From the NCBI RefSeq assembly GCF_040546765.1, contig NZ_JBEPOK010000001.1, forward strand, positions 3,472,001-3,536,000: a stretch of DNA of 64,000 nucleotides, read 5' to 3'. A model generated the notes under the pieces. That model was given only the letters and a program-made list of their open reading frames with translations, searched no databases and was not told the origin of the DNA. Positions 1 through 8,637 of this stretch are shown piece after piece (the stretch's first letter is position 1; every line of letters starts with the position of its first letter). Both the position numbers and the translations under genes were made by a program. The stretch is from Arthrobacter sp. OAP107. GTDB lineage: Bacteria > Actinomycetota > Actinomycetes > Actinomycetales > Micrococcaceae.

Positions 1-453
1 GCGTTCGAACAGGCGGGCGGCTGCGCCGAGCGTGCCGCCCGTGGCAAGGACGTCGTCGAGGATAAGCACCCGGCTGCCGCGGGCCAGGTCCGTGGTGTGA
101 AGTTCCAGGGTGGCGTTGCCGTATTCCAGGGCATAGTCCTCGGAGTAAACCTCGCGCGGCAGCTTTCCGGCCTTCCGCACGGTCACGACGCCCTTGCCGG
201 TGGCGTAGGCCGCGGCGGCGGCGAGCAGGAAGCCCCGTGCCTCGACGCCGGCCACGGCGTCGAACTGTCCCTTGAAGGGTTCCACGAGCGCATCGACGAC
301 TGCCCGGAACGCAGGACCGTCGGCGAAGACAGGGGTGAGGTCCTTGAACGTGATTCCGGGTTTCGGGTAGTCCGGAACGGTCGCGCATAGGCCCGTGATG
401 AGTTCGTCCACGGGGACGGGCCTGGGGCCAGGGGCTTGTTCGCTCTGATTCAC
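1..453 (-). CDS. apt: Adenine phosphoribosyltransferase (3' end beyond window)
   Basis: Converts adenine and PRPP to AMP in cytoplasmic purine salvage. The visible 151 codons read as an Apt protein: an N-terminal part with the PDYPKPGITFKD signature and, near residues 125-137, the PRPP-binding segment VLILDDVLATGGT. The start is taken as the GTG at 453, giving MNQSEQAPGPRP; no strong ribosome binding site precedes it. The C-terminus runs off the left edge. In related actinobacteria relA usually follows apt, but that is outside the window. Identity is very likely. Confidence 0.93.
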   Translation of the reverse strand, partial: MNQSEQAPGPRPVPVDELITGLCATVPDYPKPGITFKDLTPVFADGPAFRAVVDALVEPFKGQFDAVAGVEARGFLLAAAAAYATGKGVVTVRKAGKLPREVYSEDYALEYGNATLELHTTDLARGSRVLILDDVLATGGTLGAAARLFER

Positions 454-483
454 CCGTCCAGCCTACGCCCGCGGCGAAGGCAC

Positions 484-1122
484 CTACGCCCGCGGCGCAC
501 GCGCCTTCGCCGCCTTGTAACGCGACACGGTGGGGTCGCCCGTCAGCCAGAACCGCCATGGATAATCGTGTGTGCCGCCGTGCCCGGCGACGCCGACCCG
601 TGGCCCGGTGCTGACGTGGGCGGCGGGGGCCGGCGGCAACACCAGGCCAAATGGAGGGGCCAGGGCGTCCCGCCCGCTGTCCTCGGTAGTCAGCCCGAGC
701 GCTGTGGCCAGCCGGGCGGGTCCACTGGCCAGGTCCTTGGCGGCTTTCGACGCCGGCCGCCGCGCGAGGGCCAGTTCCCTGCCTTCCACGATCTCACCGG
801 CGCGCAGCAGGACGGCCGAGGCGTGGCCGGCCGGGCCGCAAACGATGTTGGCGCAGTAGTGCATGCCGTACGTGAAGTAGACATAGAGGTGCCCGGCCGG
901 ACCGAACATCGGGGCGTTCCGACGAGTGGGGCCGCGGTAGGTGTGCGACCCGGGGTCAGGGTGCAGTGAATCGACCGGGCCCATGTAGGCCTCGAGTTCG
1001 GTGATCCGCACGGCCACGGGACCTTCCGCGCTGTTGTGCGTCAGGACGGCGCCAAGAAGCAGCGGGGCTATTTCGCGGGCATCGCCGGACAGGAACTGCC
1101 GCACAGGGCCGCTGGTGGTCAT
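484..1122 (-). CDS. 3-methyladenine DNA glycosylase, AAG/Mpg family
   Basis: A 212-residue base-excision-repair glycosylase of the AAG (MPG) fold, which flips out and removes alkylated purines. The family blocks are visible: ITELEAYMGPVDSLHP near residues 40-55, carrying the Glu expected to be catalytic, then TRRNAPMFGPAGHLYVYF and YGMHYCANIVCG. It starts at an ATG, and its stop lies 30 nt from apt. It is divergent from the Ada-AlkA fusion and ogt, so three different alkylation-repair activities sit within 3 kb. Confidence 0.92.
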   Translation of the reverse strand: MTTSGPVRQFLSGDAREIAPLLLGAVLTHNSAEGPVAVRITELEAYMGPVDSLHPDPGSHTYRGPTRRNAPMFGPAGHLYVYFTYGMHYCANIVCGPAGHASAVLLRAGEIVEGRELALARRPASKAAKDLASGPARLATALGLTTEDSGRDALAPPFGLVLPPAPAAHVSTGPRVGVAGHGGTHDYPWRFWLTGDPTVSRYKAAKARAPRA

Positions 1123-1233
1123 GCCCCGACTTTACCGAAGCCCCTGGTGTCCGGAACTAATGCCCGGGAGCCACTCCACGGTCATGTCCGATTTCCGCTA
1201 GCTCGGGCCCCTGGCGGCTGGCAGGATGGAGTC

Positions 1234-2847
1234 ATGGACTTCTGGCAGCGCTACCGCGCCATCGATGCGCGGGACACCCGTTTTGACGGGCAGTTCTTTA
1301 CGGCGGTGCGTACCACGGGCATCTACTGCCGGCCGTCGTGCCCGGCGAGGACGCCCAAGGCGGAGAACGTCACCTTCTATGAGACTTCGGCCGCCGCCCA
1401 CGAGGCCGGGTACCGCGCGTGCAAGCGCTGCCTGCCCGAGGCCGTGCCGGGCACGCCGGCCTGGAACCTGCGCTCGGATATTGCGGGCCGGGCCATGCGC
1501 CTGATCAACGACGGCGTGATCAACCGCGACGGCGTTGAGGGGCTGGCCGCGCGGCTTGGCTATTCGTCCCGCCAGCTGAACCGGATCCTCAGCCATGAGC
1601 TCGGCGCAGGTCCCCTGTCCCTGGCCCGAGCCAGCAGGGCGCAGACTGCGCGCACGCTGCTGGTGTCCACGGGGATGAAGCTTGCGGACGTCGCCTTCGC
1701 CGCGGGATTCAGCAGCGTCCGCCAGTTCAACGAGACCGTGGCCGAGGTGTTCGACATGACGCCGACCGCCCTGCGCAGCACCGCCCGGCACCATCCGTCT
1801 GCGCCCGCCAGCACGTCGCTCACGCTGGCCCTCCCCTACCGCGAGCCGTTCGACCCCGGCGTCTTCAGCTTCCTCGCAGTCCGCGCCATTCCCGGGATCG
1901 AGGCCGGGGCCGCAACGTCCTACGCCCGGACACTGCGGCTCCCGCACGGGGACGCGCGGTTCAGCGTGGAGTACACCGGCGCGGGCAACGGCGGCGCGGG
2001 TGGAAGTTTGAAGGGCGGAATTTTGGAGTACGACGGCGGGCCGCACCGGCGGCCGCTGGTGCTCACCATCGGCGCGGTGGACCTCCGGGATCTGCCGGCC
2101 CTGCTGAGCAGGGTCCGCCGGCTTTTTGACCTCGACGCCGATCCCGTCGCCATCGACGGCGCGCTCAGCGCCGATCCCCGGCTGGCGGCATCCGTGGCGG
2201 CAGCGCCGGGGATCCGCCTGCCGGGGGCCCTGGATCCGCAGGAACTGCTCATCCGGGCCATGGTCGGCCAGCAGATCACGGTGGCTGCCGCGCGCACGGC
2301 CCTCACGCAACTGGCCGCGGCAGGCAGTCCCAGCACGGCCGCGGGCGACGGGCTTTCCCGGTTGTTCCCCTCGCCGACGCAGATCGCCGAGGCCGGCTCG
2401 GAACTGCTGCGTGGCCCGCGGCGCAGGACGGAGTCGCTGCTGGCCGTGGCCACGGCACTGGCTGACAACACGCTGGACCTTGGCTACGGTGACGATTTGC
2501 CTGGCCTTTCCGCCAAGCTGCTCCCGCAGCCGGGCATCGGGCCGTGGACGGTGGGATATGTGGCCATGCGGGTCATCGGCGCGCCGGACGTCTTCCTCGC
2601 CAACGACGCCGCGGTACGCAACGGAATCCGGGCGCTGCCCGGCGGCGCCAGCCCAATAACCGGCAGCAGTGGACGTGGCACCGCACCGTCGTCGGGCTTT
2701 CCGTCCTCTGACTTCCGCGAAGTCAGCCCCTGGCGTTCATACGCCACCATGCATCTCTGGCGGTCAGCAGCGGCCGCATCCAGGACCCGGCGCCCGCGGG
2801 GTGCAGACAACGAAAATGACAATGCGATGAAAGTGACAGTGCGATGA
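1234..2847 (+). CDS. Ada-like zinc domain / AraC HTH / AlkA glycosylase fusion
   Basis: A 537-residue protein. Residues 1-75 form an Ada N-terminal zinc domain with four cysteines at 32, 36, 63 and 66; in Ada one of these accepts methyl groups from DNA phosphotriesters. Residues ~85-185 are an AraC-type helix-turn-helix (MKLADVAFAAGFSSVRQFNE). Residues ~195-500 are an AlkA-type helix-hairpin-helix glycosylase, with GQQITVAAARTAL, QPGIGPWTVGYVAMRVIG and an Asp in NDAAVRNG fitting the catalytic position. The start MDFWQRYRAID at 1234 matches the family; upstream in-frame codons look non-coding. Inferred role: methylation-responsive activator plus 3-methyladenine glycosylase. The last codons run through a 17-bp tandem repeat and the stop lies 13 nt before the ogt ATG. 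Confidence 0.92.
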   Translation: MDFWQRYRAIDARDTRFDGQFFTAVRTTGIYCRPSCPARTPKAENVTFYETSAAAHEAGYRACKRCLPEAVPGTPAWNLRSDIAGRAMRLINDGVINRDGVEGLAARLGYSSRQLNRILSHELGAGPLSLARASRAQTARTLLVSTGMKLADVAFAAGFSSVRQFNETVAEVFDMTPTALRSTARHHPSAPASTSLTLALPYREPFDPGVFSFLAVRAIPGIEAGAATSYARTLRLPHGDARFSVEYTGAGNGGAGGSLKGGILEYDGGPHRRPLVLTIGAVDLRDLPALLSRVRRLFDLDADPVAIDGALSADPRLAASVAAAPGIRLPGALDPQELLIRAMVGQQITVAAARTALTQLAAAGSPSTAAGDGLSRLFPSPTQIAEAGSELLRGPRRRTESLLAVATALADNTLDLGYGDDLPGLSAKLLPQPGIGPWTVGYVAMRVIGAPDVFLANDAAVRNGIRALPGGASPITGSSGRGTAPSSGFPSSDFREVSPWRSYATMHLWRSAAAASRTRRPRGADNENDNAMKVTVR

Positions 2848-2867
2848 AAGTGACAGTGCAATGAAAG
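2817..2867 (+). repeat. Three tandem 17-bp units at the alkA-ogt junction
   Basis: Unit boundaries are 2817-2833, 2834-2850 and 2851-2867; copies differ at one or two positions. Each unit carries an ATGA, so each offers a start/stop pair. The first ATG is in the alkA frame, the second (2844) gives only six codons, and the third (2861) is the real ogt start. Because 17 is not a multiple of three, copy-number change would move the alkA stop relative to ogt. Confidence 0.9.
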
Positions 2868-3370
2868 CCCAGCTCCTCACCATGCCCACGCCGGACGGGC
2901 CGTTCACGATCATCGCCCGCGACGGCGTGGTGCTCGCCTCCGGCTGGACGGCCGACACCCAGGACCTCACCGGACAAATCCATCCGGAGCTGCTGCCGGA
3001 CGCTTACGAACCGGTGGAGCACCTCGGCCCGATTTCCGCGGCCGTGGACGCCTTCTACGCGGGTGATCCGGCTCCGGCCATGAGCGTTCCTGTCCTGCAG
3101 AAATCAGGCCCGTTCCGCGCCCATGCCTGGGACGTGCTGCGTACCGTCAGCCCGGGGGCGCCGGTTACCTACACCGAATATGCTGAGCTGTCCGGCAACG
3201 CCAAGGCAGTCAGGGCCGCCGCCAGCGCGTGTGCGTTCAACGCCGCGGCGCTGTTCGTTCCATGCCACCGCGTGGTCCGCACGGACGGCACGATGGGCGG
3301 ATTCCGCTGGGGGCTGCGGATCAAGGAAAGCCTGCTGGCCCGCGAAAGGCAGGGCCTCGCCGCGCGCTGA
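2861..3370 (+). CDS. ogt: Methylated-DNA--protein-cysteine S-methyltransferase
   Basis: A 169-residue O6-alkylguanine alkyltransferase, which transfers the alkyl group from O6-alkylguanine to its own cysteine in a suicide reaction. The active-site motif PCHRV is clear, and the surrounding sequence (NAAALFVPCHRVVRTDGTMGGFRWG) fits the Ogt/MGMT family. The start ATG is inside the third copy of the 17-bp repeat, in an alkA-ogt operon, so the two genes may be translationally coupled. Together with the fused Ada/AraC/AlkA protein it restores the activities of Ada plus AlkA, split differently from E. coli. Confidence 0.94.
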   Translation: MKAQLLTMPTPDGPFTIIARDGVVLASGWTADTQDLTGQIHPELLPDAYEPVEHLGPISAAVDAFYAGDPAPAMSVPVLQKSGPFRAHAWDVLRTVSPGAPVTYTEYAELSGNAKAVRAAASACAFNAAALFVPCHRVVRTDGTMGGFRWGLRIKESLLARERQGLAAR

Positions 3371-3401
3371 ACCAGCAGCTGAACCGGCAGCTGAACCAGC
3401 C
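3366..3401 (+). repeat. Three tandem 12-bp units over the ogt stop
   Basis: Units 3366-3377, 3378-3389 and 3390-3401 (GCTGAACCRGCM pattern). The first contains the TGA stop of ogt and the other two repeat an in-frame TGA, so it acts as a triple stop. Probably simple replication slippage. Confidence 0.75.
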
Positions 3402-3435
3402 GCGCTGTTTGGCTGCTGTGGTTTGGGGCCAGGCG

Positions 3436-4221
3436 CTAGTTCGCCGGAACCCCGGATGGCCAGGGCAGGAGGTCCGGCAGGTCGACGCCGTCGGCAGCGG
3501 CCGAGGCACGCAGGCTCCCCAGCGACGGTTCCCGTCCGGCGAGCCACGCGGCGATGTCCGTGACCATTCCGTTGACCACCGTGGAGCGGCCGCCGGTCCC
3601 GATCGTCACGCGCGGCAAGCCCAGCGGCTGCAGCACCAGCTTCTGGTCCTCGGGCACGCGCGCGGCAAGGAACGTGAACAGGTGCTCGCAGAACTGCCTG
3701 CTCCACGTTTCCGGGCCGCGGCCGGTGTTGAGGTCGGACGCGTGAATCACCAGCTCGCGCCAGAGCGCGAAGCCGCCGTCCAGCACCACTCCCCCGCGGT
3801 AGGAAATGGGTGCGCTCCAGCCCCCGGCGCCGGCAGCCGCCTCACCGGCATCCGGGTCACCTGCATCTGTGTCAACGGCATCGAGAGAATCGAAGGCACG
3901 CAGGGCCCGCTGCAGCGCCGAGTCGAGGTCGGCGCGGTGCTGTTCCAGCGCATGTCCGGCGCTCATGTCGATGGCCTTCGTGCGGCCCTCATAGCCGCCG
4001 TCGTACAGTTCCACGGTTTCGCCGCGTGCGGCGTATTCGAGCTGCCGTGCCATCGCGTTGGAGATGCCGGTGATGTGCGCGAGGACGTGCCCGCGGGTCC
4101 AGCCCGGCAGGGCCGACTCAGCCGGGACGTCAGCCTCGGTGAGCTTGGCGGCCTGGGCGGAAACGGCGTCGGCCGCCTTGTGGAGCTCGGCGAGCAAAGT
4201 GTCAGGTGTGATCGCGGTCAT
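3436..4221 (-). CDS. Maleylpyruvate isomerase family mycothiol-dependent enzyme
   Basis: A 261-residue protein of the DinB-like MDMPI family. Seen directly: the N-terminal helix-bundle segment with ESALPGWTRGHVLAHI near residues 34-50 and a later GGFALWRELVIHASDLNTG block with His residues suited to a metal site. Known of the family: members use mycothiol, the actinobacterial thiol, in isomerisation or detoxification; the true substrate is usually unknown and I cannot assign one here. It starts with ATG, lies convergent to ogt and is separated from argH by a strong hairpin. Confidence 0.85.
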   Translation of the reverse strand: MTAITPDTLLAELHKAADAVSAQAAKLTEADVPAESALPGWTRGHVLAHITGISNAMARQLEYAARGETVELYDGGYEGRTKAIDMSAGHALEQHRADLDSALQRALRAFDSLDAVDTDAGDPDAGEAAAGAGGWSAPISYRGGVVLDGGFALWRELVIHASDLNTGRGPETWSRQFCEHLFTFLAARVPEDQKLVLQPLGLPRVTIGTGGRSTVVNGMVTDIAAWLAGREPSLGSLRASAAADGVDLPDLLPWPSGVPAN

Positions 4222-4289
4222 GCCGCAATCCTAAACGCTCCCCGCCGGTTCCCTGCCTTCGCAAGCTCAGGCGGGACCCTCCCCGGCGC

Positions 4290-4324
4290 GGGCCCCCGCC
4301 GTGGCATCTTCCACGCGGGGGCCC
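4290..4324 (-). terminator. GC-rich hairpin downstream of argH
   Basis: A 10-bp GGGCCCCCGC/GCGGGGGCCC stem extended by GTGG/CCAC around a 6-nt loop, 17 nt beyond the argH stop. No U-tract follows on the minus strand; there is a T-rich stretch on the plus side. Likely the end of the arg operon transcript. Confidence 0.6.
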
Positions 4325-4340
4325 AATCTTTGCTTTTTGG

Positions 4341-5813
4341 CTATCCCGCGTACCCGCGGACGCCGTTGAGCTCGCCTTCCAGCGCAGCGAGCTGGCGTTC
4401 AACGGCGGCCGGCGCCGTGCCGCCCTGCGAGTTCCGGCTGTTGAGCGAGCCTTCCGTGCTGAGGACGCTGCGGACCTCCGGCGTGAGGTGCTCCGAAATG
4501 GCGGCATACTCCTCGTCCGTCAGGTCCCACAGTTCCACGTTACGGCTTTCGGCCTGCTTCACGGCCGCGCCGGACAGTTCGTGCGCCTCGCGGAAGGGCA
4601 CTCCCTGACGGACCAGCCACTCGGCGATGTCCGTGGCCAGCGCAAAGCCCTGCGGGGCCAGCGATTCCATTCGCTCGGCATTGAACTTCAGCGTGGCGAT
4701 CATGCCCGAGACAGCCGGCAACAGCAGCTCCAGCGTGTCGGCGGCGTCGAACACCGGCTCCTTGTCCTCCTGCAGGTCGCGGTTGTACGCGAGCGGCAGG
4801 CCCTTGAGCGTGGCCAGCAGGCCGGTGAGGTTGCCGATCAGCCGGCCGGCCTTGCCGCGGGCCAGCTCGGCCACGTCCGGGTTCTTCTTCTGCGGCATGA
4901 TGGACGATCCCGTGGAGTAGGAATCGTGCAGCGTGACGAAGGAGAACTCCTTGGTGGCCCAGAAGATGACTTCCTCCGAGATCCGGGACAGGTCGACGCC
5001 GATCATCGCGGCCACCCAGCCGAACTCGGCGAAGACGTCGCGGGAAGCGGTGCCGTCGATCGAGTTGTGGACGGCGGAGAAGAAGCCCAGGTCCGCGGCA
5101 ACTGCCTCGGGGTCAAGGCCCAGTGACGAGCCGGCGAGGGCACCGGAACCGTACGGCGAAACGCCGGCACGCTTGTCCCAGTCCTGCAGCCGCTGCACAT
5201 CGCGCAGCAGCGCCCAGGCATGGGCCAGGAGGTGGTGGCTGAGCAGGACGGGCTGGGCGTGCTGCAGGTGCGTGCGGCCCGGCATGGCCACGCCGCGATG
5301 TGCCTTTGCCTGCTCCACCAGCGCGTCGATGGTGGCCAGCACGCCGCGGGCGATGATCCGGGCGTGGTCGCGCAGGAACATGCGGCCGAGCGTGGCCACC
5401 TGGTCGTTGCGTGAACGCCCTGCCCGGAGCTTGCCGCCCAACTGGGTCCCGGCGCGCTCGATCAGGCCGCGCTCCAGCGAACCGTGCACGTCCTCATCGG
5501 ATTCCGCCGGAACGTAGGCGCCCGAGGCGACGTCCGCATCCAGCTGGTCCAGGGCCGCGAGCATGCCTTCGAGTTCGGCGGCATCCAGCAGCCCGGCCTT
5601 GTGCAGCACGCGGGCGTGCGCCTTGGAACCGGCGATGTCATAGCGGGCCAGCCGCCAGTCGAAGTGCGTCGACTTGCTCAGCGCCGCAAGGGCATCGGCG
5701 GGACCGCCGGCGAACCGGCCGCCCCAGAGCGCACCCTCGTTGGTCCCGGAGCGCGCCCCAACCTCGCTTCGCTCGGCCGGGGACCCCTGCGCCCGTGGGC
5801 CCAGCTCCTCCAT
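4341..5813 (-). CDS. argH: Argininosuccinate lyase
   Basis: Last enzyme of arginine synthesis, splitting argininosuccinate into arginine and fumarate. The fumarase/aspartase superfamily signature GSSIMPQKKNPDVAEL is present near residue 295. The ATG at 5813 overlaps the argG TGA by one base (TGATG), which decides the start and gives 490 residues. About 25 N-terminal residues before EGALWGGRF look unlike the conserved core and are encoded by a GC-rich stretch similar to the argH-distal intergenic DNA; they may be a repeat captured in the frame. It is the final gene of argCJBDFRGH. Confidence 0.95.
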   Translation of the reverse strand: MEELGPRAQGSPAERSEVGARSGTNEGALWGGRFAGGPADALAALSKSTHFDWRLARYDIAGSKAHARVLHKAGLLDAAELEGMLAALDQLDADVASGAYVPAESDEDVHGSLERGLIERAGTQLGGKLRAGRSRNDQVATLGRMFLRDHARIIARGVLATIDALVEQAKAHRGVAMPGRTHLQHAQPVLLSHHLLAHAWALLRDVQRLQDWDKRAGVSPYGSGALAGSSLGLDPEAVAADLGFFSAVHNSIDGTASRDVFAEFGWVAAMIGVDLSRISEEVIFWATKEFSFVTLHDSYSTGSSIMPQKKNPDVAELARGKAGRLIGNLTGLLATLKGLPLAYNRDLQEDKEPVFDAADTLELLLPAVSGMIATLKFNAERMESLAPQGFALATDIAEWLVRQGVPFREAHELSGAAVKQAESRNVELWDLTDEEYAAISEHLTPEVRSVLSTEGSLNSRNSQGGTAPAAVERQLAALEGELNGVRGYAG

Positions 5814-7018
5814 CACTGGCCTGCGACGCGGATGTCGCGGCCGGAGGCAACCTTGGCGGACATGCCCCACAGCTCGATGAAGCCCCGCGCCATGGACTGG
5901 TCGAACGTGTCGCCGGTGTCGTAGGTGGCGAGGTCGAAGTCGTAGAGCGAGGTCTCGGAGCGGCGTCCGTTGACGATCGCCTGGCCGCCGTGCAGCACCA
6001 TGCGGATGTCACCGGAGACGTACTTCTGGGTGTCTTCGATGAAGGCATCCAAGGAGCGCTTCAGCGGGGAGAACCACTGGCCGTCATACACCAGTTCGGC
6101 CCAGCGCTGGCCAACGGTGGCTTTGAAGCGGGCCTGCTCGCGCTCGATGGTGACGTCCTCGAGGTGCTTGTGCGCGGTGATGAGCGCCATGGCACCCGGT
6201 GCTTCGTAGATTTCGCGGGACTTGATGCCCACCAGGCGGTCCTCGACGACGTCGATGCGGCCCACGCCCTGAGCGCCGGCGCGGCGGTTCAGTTCCTTGA
6301 TGGCCTGCAGCGGGGTGACCTTCACACCGTCGATCGCTACCGGAACGCCGGCTTCGAAGGAGATGGTGACCTCGTCCGGTGCCGGCGGGAATTCCGGTGT
6401 AGCGGTGTAGTCGTAGATGTCCTTGGTGGGGGCGTTCCAGATGTCCTCGAGGTAGCCGGTTTCGACGGCGCGGCCCCAGACGTTCTGGTCGATCGAATAC
6501 GGGTTCTTCTTCGTGGTCTCGATCGGGAGGCCCTTTTCCTCGGCGAAGGCGATGGCCTTGTCGCGGGTCAGCGCGAGGTCCCGGACCGGCGCGATGCACT
6601 TCAGGTCCGGGCCGAGGGTCTGGATGCCCACCTCGAAGCGGACCTGGTCGTTGCCCTTGCCGGTGCAGCCGTGGGCCACGGTGGTGGCGCCGAATTCGCG
6701 GGCGGCCTTGACCAGGTGCTTGACGATGACCGGGCGGGAAATCGCGGAGACCAGCGGGTAGTGGCCCTGGTAGAGGGCGTTGGCCTTCAGCGTGGGCACG
6801 CAGTACTCGTTGGCGAACTCGTCGGAGGCGTCAGCAACGTACGCTTCGACGGCGCCGCAGCCGAGGGCGCGCTGGCGGATGGTCTCCAGCGATTCGCCTC
6901 CCTGTCCGACGTCGACCGCCACGGCGATGACCTCGGCACCAGTGGCTTCGCCGATCCAGCCGATGGCTACGGAAGTATCAAGGCCACCGGAGTAGGCCAG
7001 AACAATACGCTCAGTCAC
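5813..7018 (-). CDS. argG: Argininosuccinate synthase
   Basis: 401 residues; joins citrulline and aspartate with ATP. The PP-loop ATP-binding motif AYSGGLDTSVAIGW lies at residues 8-21, and HGCTGKGNDQVRFE near 120 binds citrulline/aspartate. The start is a GTG at 7018 with AAGGAG 8 nt upstream. A 92-nt gap separates it from argR, so an internal promoter before argG is possible. It overlaps argH by 1 nt. Confidence 0.97.
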   Translation of the reverse strand: MTERIVLAYSGGLDTSVAIGWIGEATGAEVIAVAVDVGQGGESLETIRQRALGCGAVEAYVADASDEFANEYCVPTLKANALYQGHYPLVSAISRPVIVKHLVKAAREFGATTVAHGCTGKGNDQVRFEVGIQTLGPDLKCIAPVRDLALTRDKAIAFAEEKGLPIETTKKNPYSIDQNVWGRAVETGYLEDIWNAPTKDIYDYTATPEFPPAPDEVTISFEAGVPVAIDGVKVTPLQAIKELNRRAGAQGVGRIDVVEDRLVGIKSREIYEAPGAMALITAHKHLEDVTIEREQARFKATVGQRWAELVYDGQWFSPLKRSLDAFIEDTQKYVSGDIRMVLHGGQAIVNGRRSETSLYDFDLATYDTGDTFDQSMARGFIELWGMSAKVASGRDIRVAGQ

Positions 7019-7110
7019 GGAACATGCTCCTTAGTTTGTTGTTTCTGTTCTTGCTTGTCTGTGTGTATTAGTCGAGGAAGAAAGCGGCCGGGACCCTGCT
7101 GGGCCGGTTG

Positions 7111-7641
7111 CTACTGGCCGGCTTCCTCGGCGAGCTGCAGGAACCGGGCAGCCAGTTCCTGCCCGCCCAGCGGGTCCCGGGCCACGAGCAGCACGGTGTC
7201 GTCCCCGGCGATGGTGCCCAGGATCGAGGGCATCACGGAATGGTCGATGGCCAGCGCGAGGAAGTTCGCCGCGCCGGGCGGGGTCCGAAGCACCACGATG
7301 TTGGCCGATGCCTCGGCCGTCACCAGAAGCTCGCCGCAGAGCCGCGCCAGCCTGGCATCGAGGATTTCCTGGCTGACCCCGCTTTTGGCCGCCCGCTCCC
7401 CGCCTTCACCGGGAACGGCGTAGACCAGCACGCCCTCCTTGCCCCGGACGCGGACGGCGCCCAGCTCCACCAGGTCACGCGACAGCGTGGCCTGGGTGAC
7501 CTGCACGCCGTCGTCCGCGAGCAACGCCGCGAGCTCGGCCTGGGAACGCACCGATTCGCCGGTCAGGATCGCGGTGATCCGCGCCTGGCGGGCCGTCTTG
7601 GTGGCCGGGCTCGCGCCGGGTGTGGGAGCGGGTACGGACAA
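7111..7641 (-). CDS. argR: Arginine repressor
   Basis: 176 residues. The N-terminal winged helix (SQAELAALLADDGVQVTQATLSRDL, residues ~33-57) binds ARG boxes; the C-terminal part, with LLVARDPLGGQELAARF, forms the hexameric arginine-binding core. The TTG at 7641 directly abuts the argF TAG and is the only start that keeps the N-terminus complete. It is embedded in the operon it should control; its likely operator is the double palindrome before argC. Confidence 0.95.
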   Translation of the reverse strand: MSVPAPTPGASPATKTARQARITAILTGESVRSQAELAALLADDGVQVTQATLSRDLVELGAVRVRGKEGVLVYAVPGEGGERAAKSGVSQEILDARLARLCGELLVTAEASANIVVLRTPPGAANFLALAIDHSVMPSILGTIAGDDTVLLVARDPLGGQELAARFLQLAEEAGQ

Positions 7642-8637
7642 CTACGCCTGCCCTGCCAGGGGCCGCAAGCCGTCGACGACGGCGAGGCCGGACTGGTGCA
7701 TCAGCCAGGCCATGAGCCCCTTCTGCGCGTGCAGGCGGTTCTCTGCCTCGTCCCACACGATCGATTGCGGGCCATCAATCACGCCGGCCGAGATTTCGTA
7801 GCCGCGGTAAGCGGGAAGGCAGTGCAGCACCACGGCGTTAGCGGCGGCCTGCGCCAGCGCGGCCTCGTCCACGGAGTATTCACGGAACAGCTGCATCCGC
7901 GCCTCCTTTTCGGCTTCCTGGCCCATGGAGACCCAGGTGTCAGTGGCGACCACGTCGGCTCCCTTGAGTGCCTCCGCCGCGTCCGTGGTGATGAGGACCG
8001 AGCCGCCGGTTTCTGCGGCACGTTCCTGGGCGGCGGCCACGATATCGGCCGCGGGGAGGTAGCCCTCGGGACCGGCGATGCGCACGTGCATGCCGGCAGT
8101 GACGCCGGCCAGCAGGTAGGAGTTGGCCATGTTGTTGGCGGCGTCGCCGAGGTAGGCCATGGTGAGGCCCTTGAGTTCGCCCTTGTGCTCCTTGACGGTC
8201 AGGAGGTCGGCCAGCAGCTGGCAGGGGTGGTAGTCGTCGCACAGGGCGTTGATAACCGGAACCTTGGAGTTCTCGGCCATGGCAACGAGGCCGGAGTGCG
8301 CGCCCGTTCGCCACACGATGGTGGACACCATGCGCTCGAGGACCTTGGCGGTGTCCTCGACGGACTCCTTGTGGCCGATCTGCGCCTCACCCGGGTTGAT
8401 GATCAGGGCGTTACCGCCCATGTCCGCCACGCCGGTGGCAAAGGAGACCCGGGTCCGGGTGGAGGTTTTGTCGAAGATCACCGCAACGGTCTTGCGGCCG
8501 CTGCCTTCGGCGGCGAACGGCTGGACGCTGTACGGCGCCGCCTTCATGCGGCCCGCGAGGTCCAGGACTTCCGCCTGCTCGGCGGGGCTGAGGTCCGTGT
8601 CCTTGAGGAAGTGGCGGATGGTGCCGGTGGAGGTCAC
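7642..8637 (-). CDS. argF: Ornithine carbamoyltransferase
   Basis: 331 residues; makes citrulline from ornithine and carbamoyl phosphate. Carbamoyl-phosphate motif STRTRVSF near residues 57-64, HPCQLLADLLTV near 138, and the ornithine motif HCLPAYRG near 278. The GTG start at 8637 overlaps the argD TGA as GTGA, which fixes the start and indicates coupling. Confidence 0.97.
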   Translation of the reverse strand: MTSTGTIRHFLKDTDLSPAEQAEVLDLAGRMKAAPYSVQPFAAEGSGRKTVAVIFDKTSTRTRVSFATGVADMGGNALIINPGEAQIGHKESVEDTAKVLERMVSTIVWRTGAHSGLVAMAENSKVPVINALCDDYHPCQLLADLLTVKEHKGELKGLTMAYLGDAANNMANSYLLAGVTAGMHVRIAGPEGYLPAADIVAAAQERAAETGGSVLITTDAAEALKGADVVATDTWVSMGQEAEKEARMQLFREYSVDEAALAQAAANAVVLHCLPAYRGYEISAGVIDGPQSIVWDEAENRLHAQKGLMAWLMHQSGLAVVDGLRPLAGQA

